60,000 bases of DNA, from NCBI GenBank assembly GCA_022820365.1, contig JAJEFO010000123.1, forward strand, positions 1-60,000, written 5' to 3'. The notes beneath the pieces were generated by a model, which saw nothing but the letters and a program-made list of their open reading frames with translations, searched no databases and was not told the origin of the DNA. Positions 18,492 to 26,561 of this stretch are shown one piece after another. Made by a program: the position numbers and the translations under genes. Source of the stretch: Silicimonas sp. GTDB taxonomy: Bacteria; Pseudomonadota; Alphaproteobacteria; Rhodobacterales; Rhodobacteraceae. Positions within the stretch are counted from its first letter, which is position 1. Each line of letters opens with the position of its first letter.

Positions 18492-18748
18492 GGTGTCCAG
18501 GAAATGGAGCCCGCGTGGACTTTTGGACAGGAACGATGGGCCTGACCCGAATGAGATCGAAGTCTCCTTCTTCGCCGTCTGAAAAGTACCAATCCTGGAA
18601 CCCGACTGTCGCCTTCATGGAAGTGCTCTCAAAAGCCGGCATTCAACCATGAAAAAGAAAAACTTTCTTCTAGCACGCGGTCAAGTTATCTACTCTAATC
18701 CGTGTCAATGACCTCCAGCGAGAGTGACCAACAAACAGGGAGATTACT
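18492..18748. promoter_or_regulatory. Promoter region of the first TTT transporter
   Basis: 257 bases ahead of tctC. The stretch 18650-18700 is the most AT-rich part and includes an imperfect palindrome AAGAAA-AAC-TTTCTT. A promoter is expected here because the gap is large after an otherwise closely packed gene series. I could not define convincing -35/-10 boxes or an operator. Confidence 0.3.
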
Positions 18749-19681
18749 ATGAAATACATGGCTAAGCTTTTGACTTCGATCGTTTTCGCGGTCGGCGCCA
18801 TGACTGGCATGGCACGTGCGGAATACCCGGAACGGCCGGTGGAATTCGTGGTGCCGTGGCCTCCCGGTGACATCGAGGACACGATTGCCCGCATGATTTC
18901 GGATGCGTTCAAGAAGGATACCGGCGTTCCGGCCACCACCGTCAACATCAAGGGCGGCGGCGGGCTGATTGGTGCCACACACGTGTTCAACCAGCCGGCG
19001 GACGGCTACACCGTCGGCCTCTTCACCGCCAACATCATCTCTGCCCACATAATTCGCGGCAATGCCGAATACGAAAAGGGAGAGTTCGAGCCTCTGGCCG
19101 TGATCATCGGATACGGGATGATGCTGACGGCCCACGCCGACGCGCCATACAACAACCTGATGGAGTTGGCGGAACACGCCAAGTCGAATGACGTCAGCCT
19201 TGGCGTATTTGGCCTGAACGGCCCGCCTGCGCTCCAGACACTGAAGATGGCCGAAGAGCTTGGCTTCAAGTTCTCCAGCATCACAGCGTATGACGAGACG
19301 ACCTGCCAGATGATCTTGAACAGGGAAATCGACGTCACACTAGGCGGAGGCCTGCTGAAGCCCTGTCTGACCAGCGGAGAAGCCAAGGCACTCGCAGCCT
19401 ACACGACGGCGCGCATTCCGATCTATCCTGACGTGGCCACCCTCGAAGAGCAGGTGCCCGGCATCTCCACGCCCGGCTGGACCGGCATCTTCGTGCGAAA
19501 GGACACGCCGGCAGAGGCGCGTGAGGTGATTTCGCGCATTGCAAAGGCCGTGGTGGAAAGTCCCGAGGCGCAGGAAGTCGCGGCCAACTCAGGCGCCGTG
19601 GTCCAGTGGATGCCCGCGGACGAAGCAGCGCAATTTGCGGAAGCGTTCTACCACCGGTTCGAGAACCTCCTGGCCAAATAA
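18749..19681 (+). CDS. tctC: TTT transporter substrate-binding protein, copy 1
   Basis: 310 residues. Periplasmic binding protein of a tripartite tricarboxylate transporter. The signal peptide is residues 1-24 (cleavage after ARA, before EYPERPV). The usual ligand loop PGG..D is replaced by PWPPGDIEDTIARMI (36-50), placing three acids where most family members have glycines and small residues. Cys186 and Cys206 are at the same places as Cys185 and Cys206 of copy 2. It lies directly upstream of tctB and tctA. Family members usually bind carboxylates, but the acidic loop suggests an amine or other cationic group on the ligand. Confidence 0.92.
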   Translation: MKYMAKLLTSIVFAVGAMTGMARAEYPERPVEFVVPWPPGDIEDTIARMISDAFKKDTGVPATTVNIKGGGGLIGATHVFNQPADGYTVGLFTANIISAHIIRGNAEYEKGEFEPLAVIIGYGMMLTAHADAPYNNLMELAEHAKSNDVSLGVFGLNGPPALQTLKMAEELGFKFSSITAYDETTCQMILNREIDVTLGGGLLKPCLTSGEAKALAAYTTARIPIYPDVATLEEQVPGISTPGWTGIFVRKDTPAEAREVISRIAKAVVESPEAQEVAANSGAVVQWMPADEAAQFAEAFYHRFENLLAK

Positions 19682-19687
19682 GCGCCC

Positions 19688-20233
19688 ATGTCAGGCGACC
19701 GAAAGGACGACGAGCCCCCGTTCAGCGAACAGCCGACCGGGGGCCGCTTCCTTGTCGGCGTAATCTTCGTGACAGCAGTCTTGCTGCTGGCGATGGTCGG
19801 CTGGCAGACAACACCGGGATCAATGGGCCAGACATTAATGTCCGGTGGCTGGTGGGCGGAGCCCGCACTTGCGCCGACCGTCGCGCTCATCATGACCGTC
19901 ACCGCTTCCGCAATAGCGTTCTTCGTCGCAAGGCGCGAAACGGTCGATTTCGGCAAGTCCGTGCGCGTCTACGGGCAGATCCTGCTGATCTCCGGCTGCA
20001 TGATTGGCGCCGTAATGTTGATGAAAGTGCTTGGATTCGCGCTGTCGATCCTCATTTTTGCGGGCGTAGTGGCAACAATGGCGGGCTTTCGTGGCACGCG
20101 TCTCGTTCTGATCGCGCTTGGGACGACCGTTGCCATGGTCCTGATCTTTCGCATCGGCTTTGAGATTTGGTTTCCGCGGCCTGCGCTCTTCAAGTGGCTT
20201 GACCTCCCCGTGTCCTGGCAAGGCATCCTCTGA
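19688..20233 (+). CDS. tctB: TTT transporter small membrane subunit, copy 1
   Basis: 181 residues with four predicted membrane segments (about 22-40, 55-77, 95-120 and 125-158), the usual TctB topology. It pairs with TctA to form the secondary transport channel. It lies six bases after tctC and overlaps the tctA start by one base (TGATG). The sequence is poorly conserved, as is normal for TctB, so the call rests on topology and position. Confidence 0.88.
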   Translation: MSGDRKDDEPPFSEQPTGGRFLVGVIFVTAVLLLAMVGWQTTPGSMGQTLMSGGWWAEPALAPTVALIMTVTASAIAFFVARRETVDFGKSVRVYGQILLISGCMIGAVMLMKVLGFALSILIFAGVVATMAGFRGTRLVLIALGTTVAMVLIFRIGFEIWFPRPALFKWLDLPVSWQGIL

Positions 20234-21714
20234 TGCTGGAGACAATTGCACTTGGTGCACAGCAACTCGCCGATCCGGTGATCTGGATCGCATTGCTCAG
20301 CGGGAGCGTGCTCGGCATCATCCTTGGCGCCATACCCGGGATTGGCCCCGGGGTCGGGATCGTGCTGCTCTTGCCGATCACCTACACGATGGATCCGCTT
20401 GCCGGGATCACGCTCTTGATGGGGCTGTATGCGGCGGGATGGTATGGCGGAGCCGTTCCGGCCATCACGATCAACACCCCGGGCACGGCCGTAAACGTGC
20501 TGACCACCTATGACGGCTATCCGATGGCCAAGAACGGCGAGCCGCAGCGTGCCTTGGCGCTGGCTTATTCTTCAAGCTTCGTCGGCGGAATCTTTGCCGT
20601 CACCGTTCTGGCTCTCGCCGCCTGGCCCCTTGCGGCACTGTCCAAGTACCTCACGTCGGTCGACCTCGGCATGGCCGCGCTCCTAGCGATGGTTCTCGTC
20701 GTGGTCGCCCATCGCGGCAGCGAGTTCGCCTCCTTTGCGATGCTCGGCGTGGGGCTGTTTGTCTCGACCATCGGGCTGGAGACCGCCTATGGTTCGGCCC
20801 GGTACACATTCGGCACCACGTGGATGATGGCAGGCGTGCCGCTGATTTCCATGGTTCTCGGTCTCTTCGCACTGAGCCAGGCGCTGACCCTGATATTCTC
20901 CGACAGGCAAATCGAGGACGCCAATACCGAAATCGACCGGCGCCTTCTCAGCGGATTCATCGAGGTGTTTCGCTATCCCAAGACCTTGTTCCGTTCGGCC
21001 GGACTTGGAGTCGGAATGGGCGTGCTTCCTGGAGTTGGAGAATTCCTCGCCCAGTTCTTCGCATATACCTCCGCCCGTGCGGGATCGAAGACGCCGGAAA
21101 AATTCGGCAAGGGCGCACCTGAGGGGATCATCGCGTCGGAAACGGCCAACAACGCCGTGCCCCCTGCGGCCCTGGTCCCGCTTTTGTCGCTTGGTATCCC
21201 TGGCGAAGCATTCACCGCCTTGATGCTGACCGTCTTCATTGTCCACGGAGTCGACCCCGGGCCTACGCTGTTCGAAGAAAACAAGGCATTCGTCGCGGGG
21301 CTATACATGACGCTCTTCATCATGAACTTTGTCATAGTCGCGTTGCTGCTGGTGGGTACGAAGTGGATCGCCAAGCTCGCCACCGTCAATGACAGGCTTC
21401 TCGGCGTGATCATCATGTGCCTTGTGATGGTCGGCACGTTTTCGTCAAATTATCGGCTTTCCGACACGATGATCGCCATTTGCTTTGGCGTCCTCGGCTT
21501 TGCGCTTAGGCGTGCCGACATTCCCATGGTGCCAATGATCCTCGGGCTGGTCCTTGGTCCGATCATGGAACGCTATTTCCGGCAAGGCATCGGGGCGGCA
21601 GGCGGCGACATGACGATCTTCGTCACGCGCCCGGTGAGCCTTGTTTTCCTTATCGTCATCCTGGCGCTTGTCGCGATGTCCGCCCGAAACGCAATCCAGC
21701 GGATGCGGCAATGA
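20233..21714 (+). CDS. tctA: TTT transporter large membrane subunit, copy 1
   Basis: 493 residues with about 11-12 membrane segments. The TctA signatures are clear: GAIPGIGPGVGIVLLLPITY near residue 32, YAAGWYGGAVPAITINTPGT near 70, GVLPGVGEFLAQFFAY near 265, and ETANNAVPPAALVPLLSLGIPG near 300. It is the core ion-coupled permease of the system. It ends 52 bases before the sulfotransferase start, so the transporter and the sulfotransferase are probably co-transcribed. Confidence 0.95.
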   Translation: MLETIALGAQQLADPVIWIALLSGSVLGIILGAIPGIGPGVGIVLLLPITYTMDPLAGITLLMGLYAAGWYGGAVPAITINTPGTAVNVLTTYDGYPMAKNGEPQRALALAYSSSFVGGIFAVTVLALAAWPLAALSKYLTSVDLGMAALLAMVLVVVAHRGSEFASFAMLGVGLFVSTIGLETAYGSARYTFGTTWMMAGVPLISMVLGLFALSQALTLIFSDRQIEDANTEIDRRLLSGFIEVFRYPKTLFRSAGLGVGMGVLPGVGEFLAQFFAYTSARAGSKTPEKFGKGAPEGIIASETANNAVPPAALVPLLSLGIPGEAFTALMLTVFIVHGVDPGPTLFEENKAFVAGLYMTLFIMNFVIVALLLVGTKWIAKLATVNDRLLGVIIMCLVMVGTFSSNYRLSDTMIAICFGVLGFALRRADIPMVPMILGLVLGPIMERYFRQGIGAAGGDMTIFVTRPVSLVFLIVILALVAMSARNAIQRMRQ

Positions 21715-21766
21715 ATGCATGCCGCCCGATTGCCACTAAGGACACCATCGGGAAGGAGTCTGTGCA

Positions 21767-22696
21767 TTGACCGCATTTGAACTCGAACGGGCGCCCATCC
21801 ATCGCTACGCGCATGTCGACTGGGACTCGGAGCGATGGGACGGGTTCGTCCCGAGAGACGGCGACATCTATGTCTGCACCTGCTACAAGTCCGGCACGAC
21901 TTGGACTCAAATGATCTCGGCGCTGCTTGTGTTTCAGACGCCGAACCTGCCGCAACCGCTGAATGAAATTTCGCCCTGGCTGGACCTCGTAACGGACGCA
22001 AAGGAGGCCGAGCATGCGCGGCTCGCCGCCCAATCCCATCGTCGGATCCTGAAGACGCACACCCCCCTCGACGGGCTGAAGTGGCACGAGTCAGCCAAGT
22101 ACCTGGTGGTCGCCCGGGATCCCCGGGACGTTTTCGTGTCGATGATGAACCATCAGGATAATACCGATCTCGAAACCGAACGCGCGCTTGCTGCAGAAAT
22201 GGGGAGCGACGCCACGGTCAGCGATCTTCTGGCGGCAACTGAAGAGGACCGTCTGAAGGAATGGCTGACCCGCGGATTCTTTTCGTGGGAGCGCGACGGC
22301 TATCCCTACTGGTCGGTCTTTCACCACGGCGAAACCTTCTGGCAGCATCGAGACAGGAACAACGTCCTGATGCTGCACTATTCGCAGTTGAAGCTGGACC
22401 TGGAACGCGAGATGAGGCGCGTCTCCGGCTTTCTGGACATCGAAATCGACGAAGCGGTCTTCCCTTCCCTGGTGGAGGCAGCCGGGTTCGAGGCGATGAA
22501 GAAGAAGGCCGATTCCCTGGCACCTGGCGCTGATGCGAAGCTATGGAAGAGCAATGCACGCTTCTTCAACAAGGGCACCAGCGGTCAGTGGCAAGACAGG
22601 TGGAGTGCAAGGAACCTCGAGCGGCTCGAAGCGCTCTGCAAGACTTATCCTGCCGACTACATAAATTGGCTCATGTCCGGAGGGACATCCGCCTAG
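21767..22696 (+). CDS. PAPS-dependent sulfotransferase
   Basis: 309 residues. Transfers sulfate from PAPS to a hydroxyl or amino acceptor. The 5'-phosphosulfate loop is YKSGTTWTQMI (40-50). The core DPRDVFVSMMNH supplies the 3'-phosphate-binding Arg and Ser, and FFNKGTSGQWQDRW corresponds to the C-terminal RKGxxGDWK signature. It resembles cytosolic aryl/steroid sulfotransferases. The start is a TTG at 21767, justified by AAGGAG eight bases upstream; no in-frame ATG or GTG fits. Its last four bases overlap the convergent second tctA. A sulfating enzyme beside a sulfatase and a sulfuryl-transferase is unexpected in a plain degradation cluster. Confidence 0.9.
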   Translation: MTAFELERAPIHRYAHVDWDSERWDGFVPRDGDIYVCTCYKSGTTWTQMISALLVFQTPNLPQPLNEISPWLDLVTDAKEAEHARLAAQSHRRILKTHTPLDGLKWHESAKYLVVARDPRDVFVSMMNHQDNTDLETERALAAEMGSDATVSDLLAATEEDRLKEWLTRGFFSWERDGYPYWSVFHHGETFWQHRDRNNVLMLHYSQLKLDLEREMRRVSGFLDIEIDEAVFPSLVEAAGFEAMKKKADSLAPGADAKLWKSNARFFNKGTSGQWQDRWSARNLERLEALCKTYPADYINWLMSGGTSA

Positions 22697-24192
22697 GATT
22701 GCTTGTTCGCGTCCATCGATCGCGCGCGAGCATTCCGCTGAAGTGCGTAGAAATGCAGGCCGATGGCCAGCAGCATGAGGCAGACGAAGACAAGCGAAAT
22801 CGGTCGCTCGAGAAACACCCATGCCGACCCCGATGTGCCAATGGCCTGCCGCAAGCGGTTCTCGAGAATTGGCCCCAGCACCACCCCCAGGAGAATCGGG
22901 ACCATGGGCATCCCGGCCCGCCGCAGGGCCACTCCGACCAGGCCAAACGCAAGCGCGAGGTAGCAGTCGTTCAGATTGTAGTTGGCAGTGTAGACACCTG
23001 CAAAGGCGAAGACGAGAATGCCTGCACCGATCAGCTTGTAGTTCAGCCGGGTCACTTGCGCGATCCAGCGGCCAAAGGCCAGCAGGAAGAGAAAGGCCAC
23101 AATATTGATCAGGAAGAGCGAGCCATAGAGGCCGTAGATGAAATCAGGCCGTGTCTCGAAGAGGGTCGGCCCGGGGAACACATTGTGGACAGTGAAGACG
23201 GCCAGCATCATGGCGGTCAAGGCCTCGCCCGGCAGACCAAGCGAAAGCAACGGAACCATGGCGGCGGCTGGAACCGCATTATTGGCCGTCTCGGACGCGA
23301 TCAACCCCTCTGGCGCACCCTTACCGAACATCTCGGGCGTCTTTGAGCCGGACCGCGCGGCCGTATAGGAAAAGAACTGCGCCATCCATTCACCCACACC
23401 CGGAAGCACTCCCATGATCACGCCGAAACCTGCGGAACGAAACAGCGTGACGGGATACGTGAACACTTCAAAGAGCGTCTTGTAGTTTGGTGTCGCCGGC
23501 TCCTTGACCTTGGGCGGGCTCTGGCCTCCGCTCAACAGAATGAATCCCTGGCTTACCGCGAACAGTCCGAGACCGATGGGGATCAAGGGAAACCCGCTCA
23601 ACAGCCATTGCTGGCCGAACGTGTAGCGCTGGCTATAGAATGTCTGTTCAAGACCGACCGTACTCAGAAACAGTCCGGCACCCACCATTGCCATCGCCGG
23701 AAGCGTTGCGCCTCGATGGGCAAGGATGACCAGGACGATCGCCGAAACTGCGGCCATCGCGAATTCCGGCGAGCCGAAATTGGAAGCAATCGCTGCAAGC
23801 GGCGCGGCAAACAAGGCGAGGGCCAGGACCGAGACGATGCCGCCAACGAAGGATGACGTATATGCCAGCGTCAACGCCCGCCGCGCCTCGCCGCGCAGCG
23901 TCATTGGGTAGCCGTCGTAGGTCGTCAGCACGTTGACCGGCGTGCCTGGCGTATTGATCAGAATTGCCGGAATGGCCCCGCCATACCAGGAGCCGGAGTA
24001 GACCCCAAGCAGAAGCGTCAGGCCAACAAGCGGTTCCATCTGGAACGTCGCCGGCAACAGGATCGCAATTGCCACGACCGGGCCAAGTCCAGGAATTGCC
24101 CCGAGTATGACGCCGCCGAGCGCCCCTGCCGCCAGGGCCGCAAGGACATATACGTCGAGAATTGCAGCGATGCCGATCCTGAATGCTTCCAT
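22693..24192 (-). CDS. tctA: TTT transporter large membrane subunit, copy 2
   Basis: 499 residues, same architecture as copy 1: GAIPGLGPVVAIAILLPATF near residue 31, YSGSWYGGAIPAILINTPGT, GVLPGVGEWMAQFFSYTAARSG and ETANNAVPAAAMVPLLSLGLPG. Many aligned blocks with copy 1 show that the two are paralogues, but they have diverged widely. It lies tail to tail with the sulfotransferase (overlap of four bases). It is the last gene of a minus-strand tctC-tctB-tctA operon. Confidence 0.95.
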   Translation of the reverse strand: MEAFRIGIAAILDVYVLAALAAGALGGVILGAIPGLGPVVAIAILLPATFQMEPLVGLTLLLGVYSGSWYGGAIPAILINTPGTPVNVLTTYDGYPMTLRGEARRALTLAYTSSFVGGIVSVLALALFAAPLAAIASNFGSPEFAMAAVSAIVLVILAHRGATLPAMAMVGAGLFLSTVGLEQTFYSQRYTFGQQWLLSGFPLIPIGLGLFAVSQGFILLSGGQSPPKVKEPATPNYKTLFEVFTYPVTLFRSAGFGVIMGVLPGVGEWMAQFFSYTAARSGSKTPEMFGKGAPEGLIASETANNAVPAAAMVPLLSLGLPGEALTAMMLAVFTVHNVFPGPTLFETRPDFIYGLYGSLFLINIVAFLFLLAFGRWIAQVTRLNYKLIGAGILVFAFAGVYTANYNLNDCYLALAFGLVGVALRRAGMPMVPILLGVVLGPILENRLRQAIGTSGSAWVFLERPISLVFVCLMLLAIGLHFYALQRNARARSMDANKQS

Positions 24193-24225
24193 CCCTGTCC
24201 CTTCAGAGCACTACCGTCTGATTGT

Positions 24226-24765
24226 TCATAGCAGGCTGGGGACCGGGAACCAGACGTCAAACAGCCAAACGAATGTGATCCAGCAAATGACCGGCAGCAG
24301 CAGCACGCCTATCAACCATTGCCGAAGAGTGAGCCTTGCAATCCCAAGCGTGATGCCAACGAACATCACTGTTGAGAGAGTGTATCCCAACAGCGGCACA
24401 AGGGTTACATAGCCAAGAAAGAGAAGCCCAAACAGGGCGGGCGCCGCCGCAGAGAAATGCTCCCTGCGCAATGGCGCCGATTCGAACGGCCAGCTCCGCA
24501 GGAGGCATCGGATCGCGACAAGCCCGCTGCCGATGGTCGTCAATCCCAGCGCAATGCCGGGAAAGAACGCGGGATGCGTGTGATAGCCCATGTTTGGAGG
24601 CGGCGCCTTTGTCAGGACAGGCGTGAAGGCCAAAAGCCCTGCGGAAGCAACAAAGAGCAAAAGGACGAGAACGAAGGACCCTAGGCCGCGGACGTCCTCC
24701 TCGGCGACAGCCATGCCTCCGTCGACGTTTTCGGTGTCAGGCGCGTTGCGACCTTCCTGCGTCAC
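24226..24765 (-). CDS. tctB: TTT transporter small membrane subunit, copy 2
   Basis: 179 residues with four membrane segments after a hydrophilic N-terminal tail of about 27 residues. I chose the GTG at 24765 because GGGAG sits at normal spacing; a TTG at 24771 and an ATG at 24714 are alternatives. The C-terminus ends WLFDVWFPVPSLL, matching the FEIWFPRPALF ending region of copy 1, which supports the TctB call. Gap to tctC is 30 bases and to tctA 33 bases. Confidence 0.88.
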   Translation of the reverse strand: MTQEGRNAPDTENVDGGMAVAEEDVRGLGSFVLVLLLFVASAGLLAFTPVLTKAPPPNMGYHTHPAFFPGIALGLTTIGSGLVAIRCLLRSWPFESAPLRREHFSAAAPALFGLLFLGYVTLVPLLGYTLSTVMFVGITLGIARLTLRQWLIGVLLLPVICWITFVWLFDVWFPVPSLL

Positions 24766-24795
24766 CCGCAACGCTCCCGACCGTTCAGCCCATGT

Positions 24796-25740
24796 TCAAA
24801 GATCACCAAGTTGCTTCAACAACTCTTCGCTTGCAGCGAAGTCAGCTTGAACCCTTGCCTTTGCCTCCGCTGGATCCTGCCAATAGAGTTCCGCGCCGGT
24901 GGCCTGGCGCAGGTTCTCCACTTCATCCGAAGCGATGACCTCGCCCGCCACTGCAGAAATCTTGTCGATCACGTCCTGCGGCGTGCCCTTGGGGACAAAG
25001 ATCCCGCCCCAAAGCACGATTGGATCCCCTTCGACTTGTTCATGCAGGGTCATTGTCTCGGGAAGCGTCGGGATACGGTCATTCGTGTAAGACGCAATGG
25101 CCTTCGCGTCGCCACTGTCGAGACATGCCTTCACCTGAGCGGTTGTCGTGTTGATGACCTCCGCATCACCGTTGCTCAACGTTGTGCAGTCCAGACCTTC
25201 GAAGGAAGCATCGGAAGCGAACTTGAAGCCAAGTTCGTCGGCCATGGCGAATGTCACCTTGGTGGGAATCGCGCCATATCCAAAATGTCCGAGCGACACG
25301 TCGTTGGCCTTTGCATGCTCGGCCAGTTCCGCGAGATTATTGTATGGCACGCTCGCGGGTGCCGCCAGAATGAAGGGATATGTGACGAATATCCCGACGG
25401 CATCAAAGGCGTCGGCCGCATAAGTCGTGTTGCCCAGCTGGACCTGGCTGGTCAGAAGATCAATCACGAGATTGCCGATCATGTAGCCGTCAGGCTTCGA
25501 ATTGGCGACCTCGGTCGCGCCGATCACGCCGCCGCCGCCGGGCTTGTTGAGCGCCTTGACCGGAACATCGTAGGTCGCCTCCATCTTGTCGGCGATCATG
25601 CGGGCGATGGTGTCCTCGATATCGCCCGGCGGCCATGGGGTCAGGATCGTGACCGGCCGTTCGGGCCATTCGGCCTGTGCCATGTTGGCGGTTGCGAGCG
25701 CCACGAACACCGTGGCTGCAAGTGTGGAAATCAGTTTCAT
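24796..25740 (-). CDS. tctC: TTT transporter substrate-binding protein, copy 2
   Basis: 314 residues from the ATG at 25740 (GGGAGGA upstream; the frame opens 14 codons earlier without a good site). Signal peptide 1-23, cleaved after AQA before EWPERPV. The ligand loop TPWPPGDIEDTIARMI (34-49) is the same as in copy 1, again with acids in place of the usual PGG..D. Cys185 and Cys206 match the pair in copy 1 and could form a disulfide in the periplasm. It heads the second TTT operon. The shared unusual loop suggests that the two systems import related ligands. Confidence 0.92.
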   Translation of the reverse strand: MKLISTLAATVFVALATANMAQAEWPERPVTILTPWPPGDIEDTIARMIADKMEATYDVPVKALNKPGGGGVIGATEVANSKPDGYMIGNLVIDLLTSQVQLGNTTYAADAFDAVGIFVTYPFILAAPASVPYNNLAELAEHAKANDVSLGHFGYGAIPTKVTFAMADELGFKFASDASFEGLDCTTLSNGDAEVINTTTAQVKACLDSGDAKAIASYTNDRIPTLPETMTLHEQVEGDPIVLWGGIFVPKGTPQDVIDKISAVAGEVIASDEVENLRQATGAELYWQDPAEAKARVQADFAASEELLKQLGDL

Positions 25741-26516
25741 TGGTAGTCCTCCCTGCTGCAATTCCAAGTCACGCGCGATCACGTCCAGTCAACCGCAGCG
25801 AAGGATCCGGACATTGAGAAGCCCGGGTTTCGCACCGTGCGCTCGGAGCCCGCGTTTCCGGCAAGCAGCCAAGCGTGCCGGAAACCGACGAGCGATCTTC
25901 AGTTCCGGGAATCGAATAGCTTGGCGGCAGTGCTGCTGCAATAAATCTTTGATTTTGGTAGAGGAAACAAAAAATAATAGCGTCAGCCTGAGGGTGAACC
26001 ACAGCCCGTGCAAGGTGGTCAGCAAAACAGGCTTCGCGCCCCTCTCGCCGACGCCGCAATGCATGATTCCGGCCCGGAATAGATGCCCGGCCTGACCACG
26101 TCAAACCTGTTCCAAGACCCTTTGACGCCGGCTTCCGGCACCACGCAGGCACCTGCCGGAGCCCCTCATGCAACCGATGCCGTCAGTGCCGACGTCAGAC
26201 TTCCGGCACGTGGGGTGGGGGCGTGAATTGCGTGTCCGCGTCGGTTTCGGGCACGTGACCTCCTGCACGCATGCCTGGCACAAATTGTCGGGCTCCCTGA
26301 CATGCAAATCACAAAGGACGTGCAAGTGGTCTGGCTGTCCCGGGAAAAATACAGTCCGGCTTCAAGCCGTTGCTCGTCGGCAATGACGCATGGCTGCCGA
26401 CGCAATTGGAATGTTGCAGGCCCTGCCTCAGATCATCAGGCACAAGACAATTGACGCCCCGGCGTCGTGCGCGGGCACCGGTACCTTTATGCTGAAGCAC
26501 CATGCTGACCGTTCAA
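25741..26516. other. Intergenic stretch upstream of the second TTT operon
   Basis: About 780 bases. It must hold the promoter of the minus-strand tctC-B-A operon. The stretch 25940-25985 is distinctly AT-rich and is the most likely place, but no clear -35/-10 pair was found. Frames of 90-134 codons on the minus strand lack any recognisable domain and are rejected. No RNA gene seen. Confidence 0.4.
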
Positions 26517-26542
26517 GCCCCGCCCTTCGTCGCGGGCGGGGC
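26517..26542 (-). terminator. GC-rich hairpin after the lipoprotein gene
   Basis: Perfect inverted repeat GCCCCGCCC (26517-26525) and GGGCGGGGC (26534-26542) with an 8-base loop, 19 bases beyond the stop of the minus-strand lipoprotein gene. In the minus direction it is followed by TTGAACGG, so the T-tract is weak. It probably acts as the transcription terminator of that gene. Confidence 0.6.
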
Positions 26543-26561
26543 ATCATCCGACCGTGTGAGG

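Noticed and set aside
18370-18642. 90-codon minus-strand frame after the MBL hydrolase
   Set aside because: Mostly antisense to the MBL gene end; no family similarity and no ribosome binding site.
25769-26173. 134-codon minus-strand frame upstream of the second TTT operon
   Set aside because: No start signal, no hydrophobic or domain pattern; overlaps a shorter frame equally without support.
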